Made by a program: the position numbers and the translations under genes. Positions 1-8,205 of a DNA stretch of 64,000 bases are shown one piece after another. Position 1 is the first letter of the stretch, and every line of letters begins with the position of its first letter. The notes beneath the pieces are model-generated. The model did no database searches and was not told where the DNA came from. It worked only from the letters and a program-made list of their open reading frames with translations. The stretch spans positions 1-64,000 of the forward strand of contig JAUCYS010000007.1 of the NCBI GenBank assembly GCA_030373505.1, given 5' to 3'. This stretch comes from Parasphingorhabdus sp. (GTDB lineage: Bacteria; Pseudomonadota; Alphaproteobacteria; Sphingomonadales; Sphingomonadaceae).

Positions 1-7
1 CCCTCAC

Positions 8-45
8 TGCCCCTTTCGGGGCATCTCTCCCGCCAGCGGGAGAGA
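8..45 (-). terminator. Tandem hairpins downstream of dnaQ
   Basis: There are two adjacent perfect inverted repeats. TGCCCC/GGGGCA (8-13 with 18-23) has a 4-base loop. TCTCTCCCGC/GCGGGAGAGA (24-33 with 36-45) has a 2-base gap. They lie just past the dnaQ stop, so they may end dnaQ transcription, but no T-run follows. They could also be a dispersed palindromic repeat of the genome. Confidence 0.45.
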
Positions 46-71
46 GTATTGGGTGGCAGCCGCCGTGCCCG

Positions 72-786
72 CTACTCCACCGCCACCGAATTCCACAAGG
101 CTTTGTCGCCGATCTTGGCGACCATTTTCGCGTGGGCTTCCAGTTCTTCCGGGTGAATGCGCGGGGCAAGCGGGCGAGGGCGGACAAGGGGGGGAAGTTT
201 GCGGACATTACCGTCGGCGTCATATTGGTCGCCATCGCCGGCATTGACGAGGCGGAACGCCGCCTGCCTGCCGCCCGACATCTCGATATAGACTTCCGCC
301 AGCAGTTCGGCATCGAGCAGCGCGCCGTGCTTGGTGCGGTGGGCATTGTCGATCGAATAGCGTTTGCAGAGTGCATCGAGGCTGTTGGGGCCCATGGGAT
401 GCTTGCGCCGCGCAAGCGCCAGCGTGTTCGAGGACCATGTCATCGGCGATCGGGCCCTTTCCAAGGCGGCCGAGCTCGACATTGATGAAGCCCATATCGA
501 AGGCAGCGTTGTGGGCGATCCAGCGCGCGCCCTCGAAAAAGGCGAGCAGATCATCGGCGATTTCCGAAAATCTGGGCTTGTCCTGAAGGAACTCGTCCGT
601 GATTCCATGCACCTGCAGAGCCTCGGGATGCACGGTCTTGCCATCGGCATTGATATAGACGTGGAAGGTGCGGCCGGTCGGAAAATGGTCAAGCAGTTCG
701 ACGGCGCCAATCTCGATGATCCGGTCGTCATTCTTGTCCATGCCGGTGGTTTCGGTATCGAAGATGATATCGCGCTTCGCCTTCAT
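72..786 (-). CDS. dnaQ: DNA polymerase III epsilon subunit, one frameshift
   Basis: 3'-5' proofreading exonuclease of the replicative polymerase (DEDD family). Exo I is FDTETTG with D10 and E12, Exo II is HNAAFD near residue 95, and Exo III is HRTKHGALLDAELL. The frame breaks near 427-428, where GAACACG on the coding strand should read GACACG. Removing one A restores VLDTLALARRKHP and a 237-residue protein, the normal family length. The start at 786 overlaps the coaE stop (TGATG). The sequence style is Hyphomicrobiales-like. An isolated extra base in a two-A run suggests sequencing error more than gene decay, because dnaQ is essential. Confidence 0.88.
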
Positions 787-1411
787 CAGATGCTGTCCCT
801 TGTGCTGTCTCTTGTCGCCCGCGGGCCTCGTCTTTTCAGATCGGCAATGATCGCGTCAACCGCCGCGCGCGCCGCGTCCATGCCATCGCCGGTGTCGACA
901 ATATAATCGGCCCGCGCGCGTTTTTCGCCATCGGGGAGTTGTTGTTTCAGGACCGTTTCGAGTTTTTTCCACTGTCATATCCGGCCGCGAGAGCACGCGT
1001 TCACGCTGAATAGCCGGATCGCAGGTGACGACGACGACATAATCGACATCGCGCTCGCCGCCGGTCTCGTAAAGCAGCGGCACGTCGAGCACCGCGATCA
1101 GCGCGCCGTCGGCCCGCGCCCGTTCCAGAAACGCCTGTCGCTCTTCGCGCACCAGCGGATGGACGATCGCCTCAAGCCGCTTGAAGTTTTCAGCCTTGCC
1201 GGCAAGCGCCTTGCTGAGCTTCTGCCGGTCGATCGCGCCATTGACCGCAACGCCTGGGAAGGCGGCTTCCACCGGCTCGACGGCGCACCCGCGATAAAGC
1301 CGGTGTACGGCGTCATCGGCGTTGAAGACCGGCATGCCTGCCTCGGCAAAAAAAGCCGGCCGTGGTCGATTTGCCCATGCCGATCGATCCGGTGAGGCCG
1401 AGCAATATCAT
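786..1411 (-). CDS. coaE: Dephospho-CoA kinase, two frameshifts
   Basis: Last step of CoA synthesis: phosphorylates the 3'-OH of dephospho-CoA. The P-loop [12 protein letters not shown] lies at the N-terminus, followed by VHRLY, IVHPLV and [10 protein letters not shown], all typical of CoaE. Two insertions break the frame. A 7-A run on the plus strand at about 1348-1354 should be 6, and a 6-A run on the coding strand near 965 should be 5. With both corrected the protein is 207 residues, standard for the family. The start ATG shares ATGA with the aroE stop, so the genes are probably translationally coupled. Both indels are in homopolymers, the signature of sequencing error. Confidence 0.88.
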
Positions 1412-2267
1412 GCCGTTTCTCCAAGGGTCGGCAAGGATTTCGGCCATCAGCCCGTCATCGACCTCGGGCTTTCGGCCGAACCATTTCTCGAAACCGGGCA
1501 CGGCCTGATAGAGCAGCATGCCGATTCCCTCGGCGGTTCTGAAACCCTGCTGTTTCGCCTGTTTCAGGATCGGGGTTTCGAGCGGCACATAGACGATATC
1601 GCGACGATCGCGTTTTCATGCAGCGGCGAGAAATCAAAATCGGGAACCGCACCACCCTTCATGCCGAGCGAGGTGGTGTTCACGAACAGGCCCGCGCCTT
1701 CCATCACCGCATCAAGATTGTCCATGTCATGGGCATGCACCCGGTCGCCGAGCCGGAAGGCGAGTTCGAGGCGCGCGCCAGCGTGCGGTTGACGATGTGG
1801 ACATGGGAAAAGCCGCGATTCTTCAGCGCCAGCACCACGGCGCTGGCACCGCCGCCGGCGCCCAGAACCACCGCGCGTTCCGCATAATCCCAGCCGGGAT
1901 GGAGCGCGTCGAGGCTGCTGGCAAAGCCGAAACCATCGGTATTGGTGGCGTGGATGCGGCCGTCTTCCACCCATAGCGTATTGGCGACGCCAAGCGTGGT
2001 GGCAAGCTCGTCGCGCTCGTCGGCAAGTTCGAAGGCGGCGGCCTTATAGGGCATGGTAACGTTGCAGCCGACATAGCCGGCCTCGCCGGAGCGCAACTTG
2101 TCCATGAATTCTCCGATTGCGCCGGGGGCGACATCCTGGCGGACATAGTCTCCATCGATGCCGTATTTCTTCAGCCAGTAGCCATGCACCAGCGGCGAGC
2201 GCGATTGATCCACCGGATGGCCGATAACGCAGGCCCTAGGCTTTGCCGTTTCACGTGAATCATTCAT
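1408..2267 (-). CDS. aroE: Shikimate dehydrogenase, three frameshifts
   Basis: NADPH-dependent reduction of 3-dehydroshikimate in aromatic amino acid synthesis. Visible motifs are [10 protein letters not shown] (substrate site), NVTMPYK (catalytic Lys), NTDGFGF and the GAGGGASAV nucleotide loop. Three indels interrupt it. One base is missing near 1773 (before LELAFRLGD), one is missing near 1603 (before IVYVPLETP), and one C is extra near 1425-1427. Corrected, the gene encodes 286 residues and stops at a TGA overlapping the coaE ATG. ATG at 2267 is preferred to TTG at 2270. The N-terminal DSRET is encoded by a degenerate parS (2247-2262). Confidence 0.87.
2247..2262. promoter_or_regulatory. 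Degenerate parS site inside aroE
   Basis: CGTTTCACGTGAATCA differs at two positions from the consensus TGTTTCACGTGAAACA. It encodes the SRET peptide of AroE. A real ParB site of the Hyphomicrobiales-like segment is plausible because it lies near the candidate origin. Confidence 0.5.
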
Positions 2268-2874
2268 CAATCGCTCCCAGTTTGCGCAAGGCCTTCAAAA
2301 GCGTCAGCATCGGCAGGCCCAGTATCGTGAAGAAATCGCCCTCGATTTTCGAGAAGAGTTGCACGCCCGGCCCTTCGAGCTGGTAAACGCCTGAGGAAAA
2401 AAGCACCTCATCCGGAAGCAGCGCGAGATAGTGATCGATCGCCGCCTCGCCGAGCGTACGCATGGTGAGCCGCACCGTCTCCGCTGCTTCGAAGACAATT
2501 TCGCCGTCTCTGGCGATCGCGAATGCGCTGATCAGCGAATGGCTCTGGCAGGAAAGACGCTTCAGATGATCGCGGGCCTCTTCCCGGCTTTCCGGCTTGG
2601 AATAGGGCCGGCCTTCGAATTCCATGACCTGGTCGCCGCCGATCACAAACGCATTTTCCGTCCGCGCCGAAACAGCGAGCGCCTTTTCGCGCGACAGCAG
2701 AGCCGCCAGGAAGGCGGGTGTTGCGCCCGTCTTCAGATAGGGCGCTTCGATGGCGCGCTCGTCGACATCGGGCTTTTTGGCGGTGAAGACGAGTCCGGCA
2801 TTTGCAAGCAGCGCCCGGCGCGAGGGACTGGTCGAGGCAAGCACGATAGCCGGTTTTTCAGGGGTAGCGCTCAT
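2260..2874 (-). CDS. maf: Maf-like nucleoside triphosphate pyrophosphatase
   Basis: Maf/Ham1-fold pyrophosphatase of 204 residues that hydrolyses non-canonical or bulk NTPs. The N-terminal LASTSPSRRALL contains the signature S-x-RR substrate loop. DERAIEAPYL and VIGGDQVM follow, the latter carrying conserved acidic residues. GGAGAGAC precedes the ATG at 2874. The stop overlaps the aroE start, in line with a ppsR-maf-aroE-coaE-dnaQ transcription unit. This is the only intact gene of this minus-strand set. Subfamily (YhdE or YceF type) was not resolved. Confidence 0.9.
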   Translation of the reverse strand: MSATPEKPAIVLASTSPSRRALLANAGLVFTAKKPDVDERAIEAPYLKTGATPAFLAALLSREKALAVSARTENAFVIGGDQVMEFEGRPYSKPESREEARDHLKRLSCQSHSLISAFAIARDGEIVFEAAETVRLTMRTLGEAAIDHYLALLPDEVLFSSGVYQLEGPGVQLFSKIEGDFFTILGLPMLTLLKALRKLGAIDE

Positions 2875-2893
2875 GTCTCTCCTTCAGGCCTTT

Positions 2894-3713
2894 TCAGCCG
2901 CGCTGGTGTTTCAGGGCGAGGATGGCGGCCGCCGTTTCCTCGATCGATCGGCGCGTGACATCGATGATCGGCCAGTCATTGCGGGCGGCCAGTGAACGGG
3001 CATATTTCAGCTCCTCGGCAATGACGGCGCGGTCGGTATAGTCGCTCTTGCCGTGATCGCCGCCAGCGCCGAATTCGCGATATTCGCGCACCTGCGAAAT
3101 CCGCCCCGTGGACGCGATCAGGCAGACGATCAGCGGCTTTTCAGCGCGGTAGAGACTGTCCGGTAGCGCGACCCCCGGCACGATCGGGATATTGGCCGCC
3201 TTGACGCCGCGATTGGCGAGATAGACGCATGTCGGCGTTTTCGATGTCCGGCTTATCCCCAGTATGACGATATCGGCTCGTCATAGGTCTCGGGCATCTG
3301 GCCGTCATCATGCTCCATGGTGAAATTCAGCGCCTCAATGCGGGCGAAATAATCCTCGTTGAGACTGTGCTGCGCCCCGACGCGGCGTTGCAGCGTGGTA
3401 CCGAGATAGGACTGGAAGACGGCGGCCACCGGCTCCAGCACATTGACGCTCGGCACGCCCATGTCGCGCACATTTCGTGGATCAGGGCGGAAAGCTCCTC
3501 GTTGACCACGGTATAAAGCACGATGCCGGGAGCATCATCGATCGCGCGCAGCACGGTGAGCAGCTGCTTGCGGCTTCTGATGAGCGGATAGACATGCTCG
3601 ATCGGCTCATGACCGCCGAACTGGGCGGATACCGCGCGGCCGGCAGAGATCAGCGTTTCGCCCGTCGAATCGGAGATCAGATGCAGGTGAAAGAAGTTTT
3701 TCCGGTTTTCCAC
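2894..3713 (-). CDS. ppsR: PEP synthase/PPDK regulatory kinase-phosphatase, two frameshifts
   Basis: DUF299/PDRP family: ADP-dependent kinase and Pi-dependent phosphorylase acting on PEP synthase or pyruvate phosphate dikinase. The N-terminus [11 protein letters not shown] and the C-terminal [14 protein letters not shown] are family hallmarks. The start is GTG at 3713. Two deletions break the frame: a C near 3468 (TGCGC for TGCCGC, before RDMGVPSVN) and a G near 3270 (GAGCC for GAGGCC, before [14 protein letters not shown]). Correction gives 273 residues. [20 protein letters not shown] is the Hyphomicrobiales form. The gene flanks the candidate oriC, as CC_0001 does in Caulobacter. Confidence 0.87.
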
Positions 3714-3798
3714 GATGTCCTTCGCCTGCTGTTCATAACATTGGAGAACCCGGGACGAAAAATCTCATCCGGTTTTCGCCTGTGGGCAGTGCGCGTGT

Positions 3799-3807
3799 TT
3801 ATCCACA
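3799..3807 (+). promoter_or_regulatory. DnaA box, perfect
   Basis: TTATCCACA matches the high-affinity DnaA consensus at all nine positions and lies in the ppsR-hemE gap. Confidence 0.6.
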
Positions 3808-3887
3808 TATGCTCAAATGACGAAAGCGTGAAATCCATCCTGTTGAAAACGGGGACAATGCCGACCGTCGCACCGCTTTTCCGTGGG

Positions 3888-3896
3888 TTTTACACA
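3888..3896 (+). promoter_or_regulatory. DnaA box, relaxed consensus
   Basis: TTTTACACA fits TTWTNCACA. It is 80 bases from the perfect box and on the same strand. Confidence 0.45.
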
Positions 3897-4121
3897 GGGT
3901 TTCCGCCTTGCGCCAGAGCCGGGAGGCGTTGAATCCATTGGGGTGAACAACGAAATCCCCGATCTGCCAAAATCACGGTTCCGAAAATCACCGATGCAAA
4001 ACTGGAAACCGGGGAAATGACTCATGACTGCGGCAAAAGCTTTAATCCTTGATCGTCACAGACTCTAAGAAATAAAAGAAACCGAACATAACAAGATTCA
4101 TTTAGAGGCGAGGCTGGGGAT

Positions 4122-5148
4122 ATGGCGAAAAGGGCACTGGAACGGGTGCTGGATGGCGAGACCGTAAACCCACCGCCGATCTGGCTGATGCGCCAGGCAG
4201 GACGCTATTTGCCGGAGTACCGCGCCGTGCGGGAAAAGGCCGGAGGCTTTCTGAACCTCTGTTACAATCCGGATTTCGCAACGGAAGTGACGCTGCAGCC
4301 GATCAGGCGATATGGCTTTGACGCGGCGATCCTGTTTTCCGACATTCTGGTCATTCCCGATGCGCTGAAGCGCAATGTCCGCTTTGAGGCCGGGGAAGGA
4401 CCGAGACTTGATCCGATCGACGCAGACGCCATCTTGGCTCTTGAAAAGAGCTATGACGCAGGCCGGCTCGATCCGGTTATCGAAGCGGTGAAGCGGATAC
4501 GCCGGGAGCTGCCGGAGGAAACCGCGCTGCTTGGCTTCTGCGGCGCGCCCTTTACAGTGGCGACCTATATGATTGCCGGGCGCGGCACGCCCGACCAGGC
4601 GCCGGCGCGGCTGTTTGCCTATCGCCACAGACGCGAATTTCTGAGGCTTCTCGACTATCTCGCCGATCTCTCGGCCGATTACCTGATCCGCCAGCTCGAG
4701 GCCGGCGCCGGCACGGTGCAGATATTCGACAGCTGGGCTGGTGTGCTCGGCGAGGAGGATTTTGCCGACTTTGCTGCGGCCACCCGTCGCGCGGATCGTT
4801 GCGAAGGTGCGGGCGAAGCATCCGGGCGCAAAGATCATCGCCTTTGCAAAGGGCGCTGGCCCCAATCTCGCAACCTACAGGGCAAAAACCGGCGCGGACG
4901 CGATCGGCCTCGACTGGACGGTGCCTCTTACCATCGCCAGAGACCTGCAGAAGGATGGGCCGGTGCAGGGCAATCTCGACCCGCTTTCCGTGGTCGCTGG
5001 CGGCCATGCGATGAAAAGCCGCGCCCTTGCCATTCTCGAAGCGCTTGCGGACGGACCGCTGATCTTCAATCTTGGCCACGGGATAACGCCCGAGGCCGAT
5101 CCGGAGCATGTGGCAGCACTTGTACGGCTCGTGAGAGGCGAAGAATAG
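4122..5148 (+). CDS. hemE: Uroporphyrinogen decarboxylase, one frameshift
   Basis: Converts uroporphyrinogen III to coproporphyrinogen III in heme synthesis. The N-terminal signature [17 protein letters not shown] (with the active-site Arg residues), [13 protein letters not shown] (catalytic Asp) and [13 protein letters not shown] are present, and FNLGHGI is near the C-terminus. One extra base near 4783-4787 (in GCCACCCG) shifts the frame. Correction joins FADFAAA to VARIVAKV and gives 341 residues. [17 protein letters not shown] follows the Hyphomicrobiales pattern. hemJ follows 25 bases later. Confidence 0.88.
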
Positions 5149-5173
5149 TCTTTTTCAAAAGGGAGGATGCCTG

Positions 5174-5703
5174 ATGGCAGATCGGAACAATGCCGGCAGC
5201 AAGGCGGCAGGACGGGCCATGACGGCGCTGCTGGTGTTTCTGGCGCTCTGTCTTGGCATCTACATCTTCGACCGCGATAATTTCTATCTCTGGGCCAAGG
5301 CAATCCACATCATGGCGGTGATCGCCTGGATGGCGGGCATGTTCTACATGCCGCGCCTGTTCGTCTATCACGCCGATACAACGCCCGGTTCGGAAAGCTC
5401 GGAAACCTTCAAGGTCATGGAATACCGGCTGATGAAGGCGATCATGAACCCGGCCATGATTCTGACATGGATCTTCGGTCTATATCTCGCCTGGGAGGGT
5501 TTCGGTTTTCCGGCGGTTGGCTGCATGTCAAGATTCTGGCGGTTTTTGTGCTATCCGGGGTGCATGGCTATTTCAGCAGGGCGATGAAGGATTTTGCGGC
5601 CGACAAGCGTACAAAGAGCGCGAAACACTGGCGGATCGTGAATGAGGCGCCGACCGGTTTGATGATCATCATCGTCATAATGGTGGTTTTGAAGCCGTTT
5701 TAA
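5174..5703 (+). CDS. hemJ: Protoporphyrinogen IX oxidase HemJ, one frameshift
   Basis: Inner-membrane, heme-containing oxidase of protoporphyrinogen IX. It has several hydrophobic helices and the conserved KAIHIMAVIAWMAGMFYMPR and ETFKVME-RL-K-IMNPAM stretches; it ends in VVLKPF. One T is missing in the TTTT run at about 5507-5510. Restoring five T reads GFGFSGGWLHVK and gives 176 residues. The spacer after hemE suggests one operon. The sequence resembles rhizobial rather than sphingomonad HemJ, which supports a foreign or chimeric origin for this end of the window. Confidence 0.86.
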
Positions 5704-5757
5704 TCATTTGATGAACGGATTAGGCCGGTTTCAGCGATAAAAATGCGGTTTTTGCTC

Positions 5758-5786
5758 TTGTAACGTCAGCGGCAAATCAGTATCTT
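5758..5786 (+). promoter_or_regulatory. Possible sigma70-type promoter of rho
   Basis: TTGTAA (5758-5763) and TATCTT (5781-5786) are separated by 17 bases, each matching 4 of 6 consensus bases. This is 116 bases before the rho start. Confidence 0.35.
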
Positions 5787-5828
5787 CCGGCCACTCATCC
5801 AAAAGGCTGTGCGAAAGTATCCCCCTTT

Positions 5829-5844
5829 GCCAATCCGAATTGGC
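5829..5844 (+). promoter_or_regulatory. Hairpin in the rho leader
   Basis: GCCAAT-CCGA-ATTGGC is a perfect 6-base stem with a 4-base loop in the untranslated leader of rho. rho is autoregulated by leader attenuation in other bacteria, so a role is possible but not shown. Confidence 0.3.
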
Positions 5845-5902
5845 ACTGCTCTACCAGCGCAACCGGCCTTGCTATCATCATGACAACATCACGGTTTTCT
5901 TC

Positions 5903-7168
5903 ATGTCTCAAATGAAGCTTCAGGAACTGAAGAGTAAAACGCCTACCGATCTCCTTGCCTTTGCCGAATCTGTCGAAGTCGAGGGCGCGAGCACGTTGCG
6001 CAAACAGGAACTCATGTTTGCCATTCTCAAAATGCTTGCGGCCCAGGACGTCGAGATCATCGGCGAGGGCGTCGTCGAGGTCCTTCAGGACGGTTTCGGG
6101 TTCCTGCGTTCGGCCAATGCCAATTATCTTCCCGGCCCGGACGATATCTATATTTCACCCTCCCAGATCCGCCGCTTCGCGCTGAAGACCGGCGACACGG
6201 TTGAAGGGCCGATCCGCGGACCGAAGGAAGGCGAGCGCTATTTCGCGCTGCTCAAGGTCAACACCATCAATTCCGACGATCCGGAAAAGATCCGTCACAA
6301 GGTCCATTTCGACAATCTGACGCCGCTCTATCCCGATGAGCGCTTCAAGATGGAGCTCGACAACCCGACCTCCAAGGACAATTCCGCCCGCGTCATCGAT
6401 CTGGTCGCGCCGCTCGGCAAGGGCCAGCGCGGCCTGATCGTCGCCCCGCCGCGCACCGGCAAGACCGTGCTCTTGCAGAACATCGCCCATTCGATCACCG
6501 CCAATCACCCCGAATGTTTCCTGATCGTGCTGTTGATCGACGAACGGCCTGAGGAAGTGACGGACATGCAGCGTTCGGTGAAGGGCGAAGTGGTCTCATC
6601 CACCTTCGACGAACCGGCCGTACGCCACGTGCAAGTCGCTGAAATGGTTATAGAAAAGGCAAAGCGCCTGGTGGAGCACGGCCGCGATGTCGTGATTCTG
6701 CTCGATAGTATCACCCGTCTCGGCCGCGCCTATAACACGGTCGTTCCTTCCTCCGGCAAGGTGCTGACCGGCGGCGTCGACGCCAATGCGCTGCAGCGCC
6801 CGAAGCGCTTCTTTGGTGCTGCGCGCAATATCGAGGAGGGCGGTTCGCTGACGATCATCGCAACGGCGCTGATCGATACCGGCAGCCGCATGGACGAGGT
6901 GATCTTCGAGGAATTCAAGGGCACCGGCAACTCCGAAATCGTGCTCGACCGCAAGGTTTCCGACAAGCGCATCTTCCCGGCGCTCGACGTCGGCAAGTCC
7001 GGGACCCGCAAGGAAGAATTGCTGGTCGAGGACGAGAAGCTCAAGAAAATGTGGGTGCTGCGCCGCATCCTCATGCAGATGGGCACGATCGACGCGATGG
7101 AATTCCTGCTCGACAAGATGAAGGACAGCAAGTCCAACGACGATTTCTTCGACAGTATGAATCAATAG
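5903..7168 (+). CDS. rho: Transcription termination factor Rho (chimeric)
   Basis: Hexameric RNA-DNA helicase, 421 residues from ATG at 5903 ([18 protein letters not shown]). DGFGFLRS is the RNA-binding cold-shock fold, [15 protein letters not shown] the Walker [21 protein letters not shown] and [13 protein letters not shown] the ATPase core, and [10 protein letters not shown] the R-loop. The frame is intact. Residues 1 to about 260 read like Hyphomicrobiales Rho ([33 protein letters not shown]). The end ([36 protein letters not shown]) reads like Sphingomonadales Rho. The switch lies between about 6.68 and 6.99 kb, in the most conserved part of the gene. Confidence 0.95.
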   Translation: MSQMKLQELKSKTPTDLLAFAESVEVEGASTLRKQELMFAILKMLAAQDVEIIGEGVVEVLQDGFGFLRSANANYLPGPDDIYISPSQIRRFALKTGDTVEGPIRGPKEGERYFALLKVNTINSDDPEKIRHKVHFDNLTPLYPDERFKMELDNPTSKDNSARVIDLVAPLGKGQRGLIVAPPRTGKTVLLQNIAHSITANHPECFLIVLLIDERPEEVTDMQRSVKGEVVSSTFDEPAVRHVQVAEMVIEKAKRLVEHGRDVVILLDSITRLGRAYNTVVPSSGKVLTGGVDANALQRPKRFFGAARNIEEGGSLTIIATALIDTGSRMDEVIFEEFKGTGNSEIVLDRKVSDKRIFPALDVGKSGTRKEELLVEDEKLKKMWVLRRILMQMGTIDAMEFLLDKMKDSKSNDDFFDSMNQ

Positions 7169-7186
7169 CACGGCAAGGCTGGCCTG

Positions 7187-7480
7187 ATGATTGTCGAACA
7201 TGCGATCCTGCAGGTCCGACCGGGGCAGTCAGAGGCATTCGTGGTCGCGCTGGCAAAAGCCAGGCCGCTGGTTGCCTGCCAGCCGGGCTTTCAGTCGATC
7301 GAGGTCAGGCCATCTGCGGAGGACCCGGCACGCTATCTGTTGCTGATCGAGTGGGACCGGATTGAATCGCACCGCCACGGCTTTCGGCGGTCGCCGGAAT
7401 ATCGGCAATGGAGCGCCTTGCTTCACCAATTTTATGACCCTATGCCGGTTATAAGCTATTATGGACGATCGGTTTTGTGA
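7187..7480 (+). CDS. Antibiotic biosynthesis monooxygenase (ABM) domain protein
   Basis: A 97-residue single-domain dimeric alpha/beta-barrel (ABM/YgiN-like) protein. It begins MIVEHAILQVRPGQSEAF and contains the typical CQPGFQSIEVRPSAEDPARYLLLIEWD strand-turn-strand, written here in two adjoining parts (CQPGFQSIEVRPS, then AEDPARYLLLIEW). Such proteins include heme-degrading and quinone monooxygenases, but many are of unknown role. Its TGA overlaps the TerC gene ATG (TGATG at 7478-7482), so the two are probably co-translated. Function beyond the fold cannot be assigned. Confidence 0.8.
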   Translation: MIVEHAILQVRPGQSEAFVVALAKARPLVACQPGFQSIEVRPSAEDPARYLLLIEWDRIESHRHGFRRSPEYRQWSALLHQFYDPMPVISYYGRSVL

Positions 7481-8205
7481 TGATTGAACTGCTTTCTATT
7501 CTCTCTGCAGCGAGTGGACTTGGCTCCTTTTCCGATATCTGGGGCGCGATCGTCCATGATTTCTCCAATATCGGCTCGCCGGCGGCGCTGGCGGCCTTCG
7601 GGCAGGTGGTGCTGATCGATCTGGTTTTTGCGGCCGACAATGCCATTGTTGTCGGCGCACTGGCCGGCGGCTTGCCGGCGGACCAGCGGCGCAAGGTGAT
7701 TCTGATCGGGATTGCCGCGGCACTGGTGCTGAGGATCATATTTGCCCTGATCGTGGTGCAGCTGTTGCAGATCGTCGGGCTGGTCCTGGCTGGCGGCCTG
7801 TTGCTGCTCTGGGTCGGCTGGAATTTCTATCGCGAGATTTTCCACGAGGGAGAATCCGCAGGGTCCGACGAGATCGTTGGCGACGAACATAGCGGCGTCA
7901 AATCGTCCAAGACCTTCTGGGGCGCTGTCTGGGGCGTGACCGCGGCCGACGTGTCGATGAGCCTCGACAATGTTCTGGGCGTGGCCGGCGCCGCGCGCGA
8001 GCATCCCGGCATTCTGGTCATCGGCCTGTTGCTGTCGGTGGCACTGATGGGGCTGGCCGCCAATGTCATCGCGAAATATATCGAGCGCTACAAGTGGATC
8101 GCCTATCTGGGTCTGGCGGTGATCGTCTATGTCGCCGGCAAGATGATCTACACCGGCTTGCTGGGTGATGAGCAAACGATCGGCGTGCTGACGCTGTTCG
8201 GGTGA
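7480..8205 (+). CDS. TerC/Alx-family integral membrane protein
   Basis: A 241-residue protein with about seven hydrophobic helices. It has the acidic intramembrane motifs LVFAADNAIVVG near the N-terminus and DVSMSLDNVLGVAGAA in the middle, as in TerC/Alx/YjbE proteins linked to Mn2+ export and metal homeostasis. ATG at 7480 is chosen over GTG at 7477. Upstream and downstream genes overlap it by one to four bases, forming a tight three-gene unit. I saw no yybP-ykoY riboswitch upstream. The exact substrate is not shown by the sequence. Confidence 0.88.
   Translation: MIELLSILSAASGLGSFSDIWGAIVHDFSNIGSPAALAAFGQVVLIDLVFAADNAIVVGALAGGLPADQRRKVILIGIAAALVLRIIFALIVVQLLQIVGLVLAGGLLLLWVGWNFYREIFHEGESAGSDEIVGDEHSGVKSSKTFWGAVWGVTAADVSMSLDNVLGVAGAAREHPGILVIGLLLSVALMGLAANVIAKYIERYKWIAYLGLAVIVYVAGKMIYTGLLGDEQTIGVLTLFG

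Larger units (their letters stand above)
3714..4121. other. Candidate chromosomal replication origin (ppsR-hemE gap)
   Basis: A 408-base gene-free stretch between divergent ppsR and hemE, the position of oriC in Caulobacter and rhizobia. A perfect DnaA box TTATCCACA is at 3799-3807. TTTTACACA at 3888-3896 fits TTWTNCACA, and TTTTCCACG at 3706-3714 has one mismatch. The last ~90 bases before hemE (about 4030-4110) are visibly AT-rich and could be the unwinding element. I found no TTAA-N7-TTAA CtrA site. Box number is modest, so this is a candidate only. Confidence 0.6.

Noticed and set aside
72-5703. Programmed frameshifting as the reason for broken frames
   Set aside because: Both +1 and -1 changes occur in many genes without slippery-site and pseudoknot context, so recoding does not explain them.
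7150-7490. yybP-ykoY type Mn2+ riboswitch for the TerC gene
   Set aside because: TerC overlaps the preceding gene, leaving no leader, and no aptamer motif was seen.
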